64,000 nt of DNA from G965240365 sp965240365 (GTDB lineage Bacteria; Pseudomonadota; Gammaproteobacteria; Eutrophobiales; Eutrophobiaceae). How positions within the stretch are numbered: the stretch's first letter is position 1; every line of letters begins with the position of its first letter. Positions 55,699-64,000 of this stretch are shown here, in pieces. The translations under genes and the position numbers were made by a program. Below the pieces are notes generated by a model. That model was not told the origin of the DNA. It saw only the letters and a list, made by a program, of their open reading frames with translations, and did no database searches. Location: assembly GCA_965240365.1 (NCBI GenBank), contig OZ251218.1, positions 372,001 to 436,000 of the forward strand, given 5' to 3'.

Positions 55699-56812
55699 GC
55701 GGGCAAGATTGAAATCGGCCCGGCGCTGGGTGATCAAGATAGGCAGCGCGCTTGTGACCGATAACGGTTGCGGCCTGAAGCATGATGTGCTGGAACTCTG
55801 GGTAAAACAGATCGCAACACTGTCCGGGCGCGGTCTTGAATTCGTTATCGTCTCCTCCGGCGCCATTGCGGAGGGGATCAGCCGCCTCGGCTGGCCGCAA
55901 CGCCCTGCGGCGGTGCATGAACTACAGGCCGCGGCCGCGGTCGGGCAGATGGGGCTGATCCAGGCCTACGCGGGCTGTTTCAGGCAATACGGCAAGCATA
56001 CGGCGCAGGTGTTGCTGACGCATGATGATATTGCCAGCCGATCCCGTTACCTCAATGCCAGAACCACGCTCAACAGCCTGATTAAACTGGGCGTGATCCC
56101 GATCATCAACGAGAACGATACGGTCGCCACGGACGAGATTCGGTTTGGGGATAACGACACCCTGGGCGGTCTGGTCGCAAACCTCATTGAGGCCGATGCC
56201 CTGGCCCTGTTGACTGATCAAGCCGGCCTCTACAGCGCCGATCCGCGCAAGGACGGTTCCGCCGGTCTGATTCCGCAGGCGCGGGTCCATGCGCCCGAGC
56301 TTGAAAATTATGCCGGCGAAGGCAGCGCGCTCGGGCGCGGCGGCATGCGCACCAAATTAAAGGCGGCCCGGATCGCGGCCCGTTCGGGCGCCCTGACCCT
56401 GATCGCCTCCGGCACTGAAGAAAATATATTGCTTAAACTGGCCGGGGGCGAGCCGTCTGGCACCCTGTTGTACAGCGATCAGGATTCCATGCAGGCGCGC
56501 AAACAATGGCTGGCCAATCAAAATCACCTGCGCGGCGCGGTTTCGCTGGATGCGGGCGCGGTAAAGGCGCTGCGGGAGCAAGGCAAAAGCCTGTTGCCGG
56601 TCGGCGTCAAGTCCGTTAGCGGCGATTTTAAGCGGGGCGAGATCATTGCCTGTCTGGACCCGGGCGGCAAGGAGATCGCACGCGGCCTCTGCAATTATGA
56701 CTCGGCGCAGTCCATCTTGATCATGGGTAAATCAAGCAAACAGATCCGGGCGTTGCTGGGACAATTTGAAGAAGACGAACTGATCCATCGGGACAATCTG
56801 ATCCTGAGTTGA
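55688..56812 (+). CDS. proB: Glutamate 5-kinase
   Basis: 374 residues: KIGSALVTDNG, VIVSSGAIAEGISRLG, IPIINENDTVATDEIRFGDN DTL, LLTDQAGLYSADPR and a C-terminal PUA domain (LRGAVSLDAGAVKALREQGK). First step of proline synthesis. Translationally coupled to obgE. Confidence 0.95.
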   Translation: MSTKRARLKSARRWVIKIGSALVTDNGCGLKHDVLELWVKQIATLSGRGLEFVIVSSGAIAEGISRLGWPQRPAAVHELQAAAAVGQMGLIQAYAGCFRQYGKHTAQVLLTHDDIASRSRYLNARTTLNSLIKLGVIPIINENDTVATDEIRFGDNDTLGGLVANLIEADALALLTDQAGLYSADPRKDGSAGLIPQARVHAPELENYAGEGSALGRGGMRTKLKAARIAARSGALTLIASGTEENILLKLAGGEPSGTLLYSDQDSMQARKQWLANQNHLRGAVSLDAGAVKALREQGKSLLPVGVKSVSGDFKRGEIIACLDPGGKEIARGLCNYDSAQSILIMGKSSKQIRALLGQFEEDELIHRDNLILS

Positions 56813-56845
56813 GCAGGCCGGAGGACAGCGGCGGGACACAGCCGC

Positions 56846-56891
56846 CATTCCGGCCTGCCTGCTGCAGGCAGGCGAAAGCCGGAATCCAGGG
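56846..56891. repeat. Intergenic hairpin repeat (ATTCCGG..CCGGAAT) holding a Pal19
   Basis: ATTCCGG (56847) and CCGGAAT (56879) flank CGAAAG, like the Neisseria dRS3-type and other ATTCCGGCGAAAGCCGGAAT repeats. A Pal19 sits between GG and CG. Related units are at 60595-60640 and 63971-64000. Confidence 0.8.
56854..56872. repeat. Pal19 inside an intergenic hairpin repeat
   Basis: CCTGCCTGCTGCAGGCAGG between G and C. Deletion restores ATTCCGGCGAAAGCCGGAAT. Confidence 0.95.
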
Positions 56892-57254
56892 AGGCAATGT
56901 CGGGATATTGGATCGATGCCAGTTGTTGATTTCGCAGGGATGACCTAGGTGTATAATCCCATTCAGTAATGGAGTATTATCATACACACGAAGCCAATAT
57001 CGTTATCTGGATAGGAGTGAATTATGGGACAACTATTACACGCTTGCGCCCGCACGACAGAGAAGGTGCGTCGAGACATACAAAATAGTGAAGAGAGCCT
57101 GAGCAAGCTCTCGAAGCGCTACGGTATCAACCCCAAGACGGTGGCCAAGTGGCGTTCACGCAAAGGGGAAGGTGTCGCAGACCGTAAGATGGGGTCAAAA
57201 AGCGCGCGCTCGGTGTTAAGCGCGGCAGAGGAAGCGGTGATTTGCGAATTCCGG

Positions 57255-57273
57255 CCTGCCTGCTGCAGGAAGG
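57255..57273. repeat. Pal19, one mismatch
   Basis: CCTGCCTGCTGCAGGAAGG between G and C; same site as 4224. Confidence 0.93.
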
Positions 57274-57522
57274 CGCCAGACGCGCCTGCCTCTGGACGAT
57301 TGTTACGATTGCCTGAAGGAGCAAATCCCGAAGCTCAGCCGTTCCAACCTGCATCGCTGTCTGCAAAGGCATGGGCTTTCCAACCTGAATGCCATGCGCA
57401 AACAGGAACAAACGGAGGCGGCGCCAAAGAAGACATTCAAGGATTATCCGATTGGCTTTGTGCACGTGGACATCGCTGAGCTTCATGTCGGCAAACAAAA
57501 ACTCTACCTGTTTGTTGGCATA

Positions 57523-57541
57523 CCTGCCTGCAGCAGGCAGG
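57523..57541. repeat. Pal19 in IS481 transposase
   Basis: Between A and T; same site as 4492. Confidence 0.95.
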
Positions 57542-57703
57542 TGCCGGGTGTCAAAATACGCTTATGCGGAACTCTTCGAGCGCATGAGCACAGACCATGC
57601 CCTGGCGTTTTTGGAACATCTGGTCAAAGCCTGCCCTTTTAAGCTGCACACTATCCTGACAGATAACGGCAGTCAGTTTACCTACACCAAAGCCATCCTG
57701 CGG

Positions 57704-57722
57704 CCTGCCTGCTGCAGGCAGG
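57704..57722. repeat. Pal19 in IS481 transposase
   Basis: Between G and C; same site as 4673. Deletion restores AILRRGRGPARRHRF. Confidence 0.95.
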
Positions 57723-58152
57723 CGTGGCAGGGGCCCGGCCAGGCGCCACCGCTTCACTCGGGCCTGCCAGAAACACGGGATTCGTCATAAGACCACACGG
57801 CCCTATCGCCCCCAAACCCATGGCCAGGTAGAACGCATGAACCGAACCATCAAGGAGGCCACCACGAAAATAGACCATTATGACAGCGTAGACCAGCTCA
57901 AAACCCACCTGAGCAGCTTTATGAGCGCCTATAATTGCGCCAAAAAACTCTCTGCGCTCAAGAGAAAAACACCCTATGAAGCCATCTTGACCTGGTGGCA
58001 GAAACAACCTAAATTGTTTAATATTAACCCACTCCATCTCTGGATGGGATCATACAACTAGGGCCTGTTAACACTATTGCCTCTTTTAAAATCAGAGTGG
58101 GTAATGTAATAATTCTGTCACTATTTATCAATGAGAAGGAGACGATAGGACA

Positions 58153-58697
58153 GTGAAATCGGAACAGCTTTTTGAAGCGGCACTTGGTATGAGTTCGCCG
58201 TGGTATGTGGTTGAGACGTGCTTTGACCAGCCGGGCAGGACGCTGACGATTCTTGTGGATTTTCGCTCTGGCAGCCACTTCATTCACCCTGATGCGGCGG
58301 GCGAGCACGCGGTGCATGACACGCAGACCAAATGCTACCTGCCTGTAGCAGGCAGGCCGCGCGTGCCTGGCAATACCGGGAAGACCTGCGCGAAATCCTC
58401 AACCGCAAGCAGCGCCATGTCGTGCGCCAGATGCTCAAACAATGGTGCACAAACGTCATGCGCTCAAAGGTCGAGGCCATGAAGGATGTAGCGCGGATAA
58501 TTCGAAACCACCTTGAGGGCATCGTTGCCTGGGCACGAACACGAATGACCAATGGCTTCCTCAAAGCCATTAACGGCCTGTTCCAGGCCGCCAAACGCAA
58601 GGCCCGAGGGTATCGGCGTTTGTCAACCATTCGCACCATCATCTTCCTGATTGCTGGAAAACTCAACTTTCGCACACTCAATCCACATGCGGTTTAA
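58153..58697 (+). pseudogene. ISL3-family transposase, large internal deletion
   Basis: The GTG start gives MKSEQLFEAALGMSSPWYVV, CFDQPGRTLTILVDFRSGSH. At 58338 a Pal19 marks the junction to the C-terminus: LREILNRKQRHVVRQMLKQW, VAWARTRMTNGFLKAINGLF, RRLSTIRTIIFLIAGKLNFR. The DDE core between them is gone. Confidence 0.75.
58338..58356. repeat. Pal19 at a deletion junction, one mismatch
   Basis: CCTGCCTGTAGCAGGCAGG between A and C, where N- and C-terminal parts of the ISL3 transposase meet. Confidence 0.88.
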
Positions 58698-58882
58698 CCC
58701 ACTTGGAATTTAAAAGGGCCACACTATTTTAGCAGTCCCTGCTTGAGTCTGTTTTGCGCGTCAGCAAGGCGGAAGGAGCGCAGTGTAGTTGCGCTACTCA
58801 AGCGACTGACAACGAAGCTGGGGCGCAAAACAGGCCAAGCCCTCCGGGTTGTGCCCCAAACTGCGCCACTCGGCGTTGCTTG

Positions 58883-58901
58883 CCTGCCTGCTGCAGGCAG
58901 G
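58883..58901. repeat. Pal19 in the non-coding end of the ISL3 element
   Basis: CCTGCCTGCTGCAGGCAGG between G and T (gttgcttg | tcgctcatt). Confidence 0.95.
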
Positions 58902-58998
58902 TCGCTCATTTGGAATAACCAAATTTCGCTCCGCGTGCCTTGATTGGCGCAGTTTGGGACACAACAGGGCCTGCCAAAATAGTGTTAACAGGCCCTAA

Positions 58999-59041
58999 AT
59001 TTACTATTGTCATTCCCGCATTCGCGGGAATACGATAGTAA
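58999..59041. repeat. Intergenic hairpin repeat upstream of the ABC genes
   Basis: TTTACTAT..ATAGTAAA outer arms around ATTCCCGC-ATTC-GCGGGAAT. Related in type to the ATTCCGG repeats. No Pal19 here. Confidence 0.7.
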
Positions 59042-59057
59042 ACGAGAGAAAATATAA

Positions 59058-59801
59058 ATGTTGATCTGTTCATGGCCAAATGTTGTGGTTCGATTGTGCA
59101 AGCTTTTGATTGTTGAGCAATTGCGCGAGCCAGTCGGGATATTTTGGTTGGTGATCGCCCCTCCAGTCCTCTTTACCTTTTTGAATACTGGTGCACAAAC
59201 AGCCTCTTCAGTGTCATGGTACGAAGCAACGGCGGGTTGGTATCTTAGCTATATCGCAATTACCGTATCGTTATTCAGTTTCGCTCTCTACTTTGTTGGT
59301 CGACGCGAGAGCGGATTTGTCCGATCATTTATTGTCGGAAAGAGAGCCAAATTTACCTTCATTTTAGCGCAAGCGCTTGCATCAGCAGCGCTTGCCTTTT
59401 GTGCATTTGTTATGTTTATCTTCATCACAGCAAGTCTGGTTAAAGTGCCGATGGCCTCTGTAGCGGTTTCTCTGTGTTTTCCTTTCTTGATTGCACTTCT
59501 GCTTTCGATGACAGCCACACTCGTGATTGCCGCTTTGCCTGTTACATTCCAGAACGCAAGTTCTGGAATATCGATTTTCTCAGCAATGCTTCTGATTCTT
59601 AGTGTGTCAGGGAACTACGCCAGCCCCAATCCGGTCCTCCAGGCGATCAACGCATTTAACCCACTACATTTATGGGCATCATTCATAAGTTCTGTAGGAG
59701 CGTTTTCCCTCAGCCATATCTTTCTGGTTTTTGCCTCAGTTGTTCTTGGGGTCATCGGCTATGTCTATTTTCGAATCACCCCGGTTTGGAACAGGCAATG
59801 A
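59058..59801 (+). CDS. ABC-2-type transporter permease
   Basis: 247 residues, six hydrophobic segments (FWLVIAPPVLFTFLNTGAQT, WYLSYIAITVSLFSFALYFV, LAFCAFVMFIFITASLVKVP, FLIALLLSMTATLVIAALPV, SHIFLVFASVVLGVIGYVYF). Membrane partner of the downstream ATPase, with which it overlaps by ATGA. Substrate unknown. Confidence 0.78.
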   Translation: MLICSWPNVVVRLCKLLIVEQLREPVGIFWLVIAPPVLFTFLNTGAQTASSVSWYEATAGWYLSYIAITVSLFSFALYFVGRRESGFVRSFIVGKRAKFTFILAQALASAALAFCAFVMFIFITASLVKVPMASVAVSLCFPFLIALLLSMTATLVIAALPVTFQNASSGISIFSAMLLILSVSGNYASPNPVLQAINAFNPLHLWASFISSVGAFSLSHIFLVFASVVLGVIGYVYFRITPVWNRQ

Positions 59802-60538
59802 AAAATCCAATCGTCAAGTTAGACAGTGTATCTTTCGAATACGAAAAGAGTCGACCTGTTCTTGAGGATCTTTCAATTGACTTTAATGGTGGCCAGGTTA
59901 CCGGCATTTTAGGCGAAAATGGCGCGGGAAAAACCACGCTTTTTGACATCGTCTCAGGCGACCTTGGCGTTACCAAAGGAACACTGTCGTTAGCGATGGC
60001 CCGTGAGCAAGTGTCTTATCTACAGCAGGTGATTAACCTTCCTCCTGCCCTCAAAGTTCGCGAAGTCTTGGAGATGATTGCGTGTTTTCAACGCTTGTCT
60101 TCAACCGATGCCGACGTGCTAATCCGCCGCTATTGGTCCGAGGCGATGATTGAGCGCTACAATAAGATCAAAGATCGACGAACTGGCGTTTGTAGCTACG
60201 GTGAAAAGCGTTCAATGGTCGTTTGTGCAACCCTGGCATTTGGGCACGACAAACAGCTCTTCATTCTTGATGAGCCAACAGCCGGGGTAGATGTCCAGCA
60301 CCGGCATTTGATCTGGCGTTTGATTAAAGACATGCAGTCCGAGGATAGGGCGTTCGTGGTTTCATCGCACCTGATTGATGAGATTGGCAAAAATACCGAT
60401 TCATTTTTTCTGCTGAATGATCATTCAGCACGGCTGTTTACGAGCACCGAACAGTTTATTACCGAATATGGTGGCACATCATCCGAGGAAGCGTTTGTCA
60501 ACGCCACAGTCTCTGCACTCCAGGGGAATCGCGCTTAA
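59798..60538 (+). CDS. ABC exporter ATPase with IS-derived C-terminus
   Basis: 246 residues: Walker A GILGENGAGKTTLFDIVSG, signature-like VCSYGEKRSMVVCATLAFG (SYGEK instead of LSGGQ), Walker B QLFILDEPTAGVDV, H-loop AFVVSSHLIDE. The last codons (QGNRA, stop) are supplied by the terminal repeat of ISAs1, which begins at 60521. The native end is lost. Probably still folded. Confidence 0.8.
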   Translation: MKNPIVKLDSVSFEYEKSRPVLEDLSIDFNGGQVTGILGENGAGKTTLFDIVSGDLGVTKGTLSLAMAREQVSYLQQVINLPPALKVREVLEMIACFQRLSSTDADVLIRRYWSEAMIERYNKIKDRRTGVCSYGEKRSMVVCATLAFGHDKQLFILDEPTAGVDVQHRHLIWRLIKDMQSEDRAFVVSSHLIDEIGKNTDSFFLLNDHSARLFTSTEQFITEYGGTSSEEAFVNATVSALQGNRA

Positions 60539-60594
60539 ATTTTGATTTTTAGTATAAACTTGTTTCTTGACCATTCCTCATAGGTAAAACCACT

Positions 60595-60640
60595 GGATTC
60601 CGGCCTTCGCCTGCCTGCAGCAGGCAGGCCGGAATGACGA
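60595..60640. repeat. Intergenic hairpin repeat nested in ISAs1, with Pal19
   Basis: ATTCCGG (60597-60603) and CCGGAAT (60629-60635), the reverse orientation of the 56846 unit. It lies between the IS end and the transposase stop. Confidence 0.8.
60610..60628. repeat. Pal19 inside the nested hairpin repeat
   Basis: Between G and C. Deletion restores ATTCCGGCCTTCGCCGGAAT. Confidence 0.95.
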
Positions 60641-60668
60641 AGTAGTAAGGACTCAGGGCAATCGCACT

Positions 60669-61788
60669 TCAAAACCCATTTATGAGTTTTCTGAGGAAAT
60701 TGTTGTTCCATCCTGCTTTTTTGAATTTTCCCCGATTTGATCCCTTATCAGTGTTTGCCTTTATGATACTAAGCGCGATGCGTCTTAGGGCGGCGAAGTT
60801 AGCTGGGGCGTGATCTTTTCGGGCGCGGTGATGGTCATCGGCCATCACAACGTCGAGCGACCAGTGCAAGCTGTTTTCGATCTGCCAGTGGCCGCGGATT
60901 AGAGTTGCGGCGTGTTGAGCTGTGGGGCGTTTTGACATCAAATACAGCCTCTCGGAGTGGCTGGTTTTGTTGCCTGCCTCACGTTTTGAGATAACCTGAA
61001 CGAAGGCCTGCAGGCCTGCCTGCTGCAGGCAGGTGCGGCCAATCATGCATCTCGACCAGATAGTTCGGGACATCGTAGACGCGATATGAGCGCTCTTCGA
61101 TACGGCCATGATCCGCGTCAGTTGATTTATATTCATCAATGAAATCAATGTTTTGGTCTTCGATAAAGGCCTGTACATCCGCCAGCATATCGCCCTGGTT
61201 GCCTTTGAGTTGCAGGCAATAATCTCCCCCTTCCCCTACGATCAATTCGCAGGTCTCACGCTGGCAATGTAACGCATCAGCGGTGATAGTGATGCCACGA
61301 ATATCGAGCATCTCAATCAACTCACGCAGAGCTAATATCTCACCACCCCCCTTGGCGCTTTGAGTGCTCCCAAGGGTCAGCCGCGCACCATGCGCAAAGG
61401 CCGTTACCATGTTTAGATTCGACTGTTCCATCGCCTTATCGAAGCGGCGCCGCATCTCTTTGCCATCAATTGCGATGGCGGCTTGTTCTCCAGAACCAGC
61501 GGCGAAGTCGGCGCGAAACTTGTCGAAAAACGTCTGGAAGCTCGCTGGTTTCATCAACCTGAACAATTGTGAATACGCATCATGGCAAGGTATGCCATGG
61601 GGCAATTCGAGAAATTCCCGTAAGAAATCCTCCTTCATAGTGCCGAAATTTTCCATATCGACCGCCGTCTCCCCACCACACAGCGCGCACAAAAGACTGA
61701 TTGTCATCAAATCGCAAAACTTGTGGCGCGGCGCGTTGCCAGAACGAGGATCGTCTATATCATTGAAATAACTGGTTAAACTTGTCAT
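60669..61788 (-). pseudogene. ISAs1-family transposase split by one Pal19
   Basis: 1120 nt minus 19 is 1101 nt, 367 codons. MTSLTSYFNDIDDPRSGNAP, AIAIDGKEMRRRFDKAMEQS (first D), ITADALHCQRETCELIVGEG (second D), HWQIENSLHWSLDVVMADDH with the Glu. The only lesion found is the Pal19 at 61015. Confidence 0.88.
61015..61033. repeat. Pal19 in ISAs1 transposase
   Basis: Between G and T on the plus strand. Deletion restores MHDWPHLQAFVQVIS. Confidence 0.95.
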
Positions 61789-61865
61789 CTTGAAGCCCAA
61801 ATATATGAGGAATGGTCAAGAAACAAGCTTATACCAAAAATCAAAATTTAAGTGCGATTCCCCTG

Positions 61866-62229
61866 ATACAGCAGATTTTTCGTGAGTGGCTGGCAAAGTT
61901 TCGTTGAGCCATTGGATGGTGAGGATCTGATGAACCTTGACGAAGAGAACGCCTGCGAACGTGGTATCTTTGCTGAATATCTAGCTAAATCGACCACTGC
62001 GCCAATATTCATGATAAGGCGCGGAGCCTTCAAATACATTGGCTCAGCCGATGACCCTGCGTTGTTGTTCAATGTCGAGAATGACCCCGCCGAACTTAAA
62101 AATCTTGCTCAAGACGCAGAACATGCCACCATCCTGAAGTTGTTTCAGGTCAAGGCAGCAACCAGCATACATCGCCCGGCTATCGCTCTGTCACGGCCAA
62201 GGCGAGTGATTTCTGTATATCGCATTTAG
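61866..62229 (+). pseudogene. betC: Choline-sulfatase-like C-terminal fragment
   Basis: EENACERGIFAEYLAKSTTA, PIFMIRRGAFKYIGSADDPA and LLFNVENDPAELKNLAQDAE match the C-terminal part of BetC-type sulfatases. The 5' two thirds, with the formylglycine site, are missing at the ISAs1 end, and the tail after FQVKAAT looks frameshifted. Confidence 0.7.
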
Positions 62230-62343
62230 TGATGAGCTGACGTTGTTTGCAGACCAAACAAATTACAGACCCATGAAATCACTCAACTTGGTTTTTGGTA
62301 AGGCTCTAACACTCTTTAAATCCGTGTTACGCTTTTTTTAAGT

Positions 62344-62913
62344 TTACCGGCCCATAGCGAAAAATTCGTCATTTGGGCGCATCGCTGTTGCATTTGCCAG
62401 ACGGTTCGACATGCCGAAGAAGGCGGAAATCGCTGCAATATCCCAGATATCTTCATCATTGAAACCATGCGATTTCAGTGTTTCGATATCGCCTTCATTG
62501 GTATCTTGTGCACGCTGCGAAACTTTCATGGCGTAGTCCAGCATCGCCTTTTGACGATCAGAAATGTCGGCCTTTTGGTAGTTGATGGCGATTTGATCTG
62601 CAATCTGCGTGTTCTTGGCGAATATGCGTAAGATAGCACCATGGGCCACAACGCAATAAAAGCAATTGTTTGCGCTGCTTGTGGCAACAACGATCATCTC
62701 CCGCTCGGCCTTTGTCAGGCCACCTTCCTTATCCATTAATGCATCGTGATAGGCAAAGAAGGCTCGAAACTCTTCCGGGCGATGGGCCAGGACAAGAAAG
62801 ACATTGGGAACAAATCCCGCTTTTTCCTGTACCTTCAGGATGCGTGATGAAATATCGTCGGGCAAGTCTTCGATTTGTGGTACCGGGAACTTGCTTATGG
62901 GATAGGTTGTCAT
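62344..62913 (-). CDS. AhpD/carboxymuconolactone-decarboxylase-like protein
   Basis: 189 residues with the CxxCxxxH motif NNCFYCVVAHGAILR and ERPEEFRAFFAYHDAL-like helices (HRPEEFRAFFAYHDALMDKE). Uncharacterised peroxidase-related class. AGAGGAA upstream of ATG 62913. Downstream of panE on the same strand, 14 bases apart. Confidence 0.85.
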   Translation of the reverse strand: MTTYPISKFPVPQIEDLPDDISSRILKVQEKAGFVPNVFLVLAHRPEEFRAFFAYHDALMDKEGGLTKAEREMIVVATSSANNCFYCVVAHGAILRIFAKNTQIADQIAINYQKADISDRQKAMLDYAMKVSQRAQDTNEGDIETLKSHGFNDEDIWDIAAISAFFGMSNRLANATAMRPNDEFFAMGR

Positions 62914-62927
62914 TTTTGAATTCCTCT

Positions 62928-63793
62928 TTAGTTACGGTTATGTCCGCTGGATGCTGCTTCGGTTTCGCGGCGATTGAGGGCGGATTGCATGTGGAGCCAC
63001 AACAGCCTAAACAATGGCATGGCTAACCCCATTGCCCGACCACGGCGATAGAAATCGCCGATCAGGTGATCGGCTTCAATTGGCAGACCCGCTTCCAGAT
63101 CGCGCAAGATCGACGCTGAAAGTGTCGAATTCCGGTCTGTAAAACTTTTGATCCGCGCATCGAATAGCCCGGGAGAAATTGTGTATCCTGCTTTATGCGC
63201 AACACCAGCCGCCTCAGAGAACAGGTCTGTCAAGAAACTGCCACCCTCGGCAATAGAGGCGATTGCCCCTAGAGGCGCACGCATTAGGCAAGTAGCGCCT
63301 GCAAATGCGGACTGAGTGCAGAATTTCTCCCACATTTCCATGGTGATATCGTCCGATAGTCGAAAGTCAACAGGTGTGGTTCCGACAAAAGCCTTAAGCC
63401 GCTCAATCATCGCTTGTCCGGCAAGTGTTCGGGCGCCTGTCACATACTCGTACCCTCCACTCAGATGACGCAATACGCCGTCTTCGCCAATGGTCATAGA
63501 GACGCGGCAATAGCCGCCCAGAACTGCATCTTTGCCCAATGAGGCGTCAAGCCCGTCCATGTGCCGCATGCCATTGAGCAGCGGCAGGAAGAAGCAATCA
63601 TTGTGATGTAGTTTGGTGAGGTCTGCACAAAGTTCGCCACTCATGTGGTAGGATTTAGTCGCAAGCACCACCAGATCGTAATCAGGACTGAGGTTTTCTC
63701 TGAGAACCGTGGTGACCGGACCAGTGAAGTCACCTTCACCGCTTTTCAGAACCAAACCCGACCGGACCAGTTGGTAAAGTAAGAGAAGCACAG
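62928..63793 (-). pseudogene. panE: Ketopantoate reductase-like protein, 5'-truncated
   Basis: LVVLATKSYHMSGELCADLT, FFLPLLNGMRHMDGLDASLG, MEMWEKFCTQSAFAGATCLM and GLPIEADHLIGDFYRRGRAM match the ApbA/PanE family, including the Glu-Asp region of the C-terminal domain. The N-terminal Rossmann GxGxxG is missing: the sequence starts at LVRSGLVLKSGEGDF beside an ISAs1 end. NADPH binding would be lost. Confidence 0.8.
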
Positions 63794-63951
63794 AAAATCG
63801 CAAAACTTGTGGCGCGGTGTGTTGCCAGAACGAGGATCGTCTATATCATTGAAATAACTGGTCAAACTTGTCATCTCGAAACCCAACTATATGAGAAATG
63901 GTCAAGAAACAAGTTTATACCAAAAATCAAAATTTAAGTGCGATTCCCCTG
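63794..63951 (-). mobile_element. ISAs1 end fragment
   Basis: 158 bp nearly identical to 61708-61865, including the transposase start region and the outer terminal repeat (..GCGATTCCCCTG). It truncates panE. Confidence 0.88.
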
Positions 63952-63970
63952 AGTAAGAATAATGCCACCG

Positions 63971-64000
63971 CTGTCATTCCGGCGAAAGCCAGAATCCAGG
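63971..64000. repeat. Intergenic hairpin repeat, cut by the window end
   Basis: ATTCCGGCGAAAGCCAGAAT, one mismatch in the stem, without a Pal19. It shows the empty form of the repeat filled at 56854. Confidence 0.75.

Larger units (their letters stand above)
56949..58057 (+). mobile_element. IS481-family element, complete copy, three Pal19
   Basis: Terminal repeats TGTATAATCCCATTCAG / TGTATGATCCCATCCAG and a CTAG duplication (56945-56948 / 58058-58061). It is inserted immediately beside the left end of an ISL3-type element. Confidence 0.92.
57024..58061 (+). pseudogene. IS481-family transposase split by three Pal19
   Basis: 1038 nt minus 57 is 981 nt, 327 codons. MGQLLHACARTTEKVRRDIQ, RRQTRLPLDDCYDCLKEQIP, FVHVDIAELHVGKQKLYLFV, ILTDNGSQFTYTKAILRRGR, HGQVERMNRTIKEATTKIDH, NINPLHLWMGSYN. 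No other lesion is seen. The stop TAG uses the target duplication. Confidence 0.88.
58061..58994 (+). mobile_element. ISL3-family element, internally deleted
   Basis: Terminal repeats GGGCCTGTTAACACTATT on both sides (58061 and, reversed, ending 58994). The 3' third (58698-58994) is non-coding apart from a Pal19. The transposase gene lacks its middle. Confidence 0.82.
60521..61865 (-). mobile_element. ISAs1-family element
   Basis: 1345 bp with unusually long terminal repeats, more than 50 bp each (CAGGGGAATCGCRCTTAAAT..GTTTCTTGACCATTCCTC). No target duplication: the left flank is ABC gene, the right flank is betC, so a rearrangement is likely. A 158-bp end of a second copy lies at 63794-63951. 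Confidence 0.85.

Overview
The window looks like an insertion-sequence-saturated, decaying proteobacterial chromosome, probably from a host-associated gammaproteobacterium. That lineage call rests on the core block at 51.6-56.8 kb: a UPF0104 membrane protein, tRNA-Pro(CGG), ispB divergent from rplU-rpmA-obgE-proB. Several other gene blocks read more like Alphaproteobacteria, for example a ChvI-type regulator and fatty-acid and TRAP/Liv gene sets. They sit between repeats, so either lateral acquisition or joining of contigs at repeats has to be considered.

Layout: 0.1-2.9 kb, first copy (A) of a composite hipB-hipA'-IS91 repeat; 2.9-7.8 kb, a bioB pseudogene followed by three nested or abutting insertion sequences; 7.8-10.5 kb, broken chvI, yciI, HU, a YecA-like gene and a cupin; 10.6-12.6 kb, repeat B; 12.7-19.6 kb, a beta-oxidation block (acyl-CoA dehydrogenase, nitronate monooxygenase, FadB-like, thiolase, broken acyl-CoA ligase); 19.6-22.7 kb, repeat C; 22.8-28.6 kb, acyl-CoA synthetase and a TRAP transporter split by an IS; 28.9-30.5 kb, repeat D; 30.5-32.5 kb, hmuV fragment and an FAD oxidase; 32.7-34.0 kb, repeat E; 34.1-37.3 kb, LytTR protein, DUF2141 protein, carotenoid oxygenase and an SDR fragment; 37.3-39.4 kb, IS1595 and IS481; 39.6-45.2 kb, a liv branched-chain-type ABC operon whose LivM is fused to an alpha/beta hydrolase; 45.6-47.5 kb, repeat F; 47.7-49.1 kb, secreted TPR protein; 49.2-50.2 kb, repeat G; 50.2-51.0 kb, a lone integron gene cassette with attC; 51.1-51.7 kb, IS30 scrap and an orphan HipA kinase domain; 51.6-56.8 kb, core genes; 56.9-59.0 kb, IS481 and ISL3; 59.0-60.5 kb, a two-gene ABC exporter; 60.5-61.9 kb, ISAs1; 61.9-64 kb, betC and panE fragments and an AhpD-like protein.

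The most striking feature is a 19-bp palindrome, CCTGCCTGCAGCAGGCAGG (called Pal19 here), present 35 times. It lies only in insertion sequences and intergenic DNA. Paired empty and filled sites show exact 19-bp insertion without target duplication, nearly always between a purine and a pyrimidine. Deleting the 19-mers in silico restores complete transposase reading frames. Pairs of IS copies differ in length by exact multiples of 19 bp. Copies carrying several frame-breaking Pal19 units have nevertheless transposed, because they share insertion positions and one is flanked by a clean target duplication. This suggests either trans-mobilisation or tolerance of the palindrome by excision or bypass at the RNA or translation level.

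A second theme is the sevenfold hipB-hipA'-IS91 composite. Its right end is fixed and resembles an IS91/ISCR oriIS, while its left ends are staggered, in several copies inside acyl-CoA ligase sequence. That is the pattern expected of one-ended rolling-circle capture.
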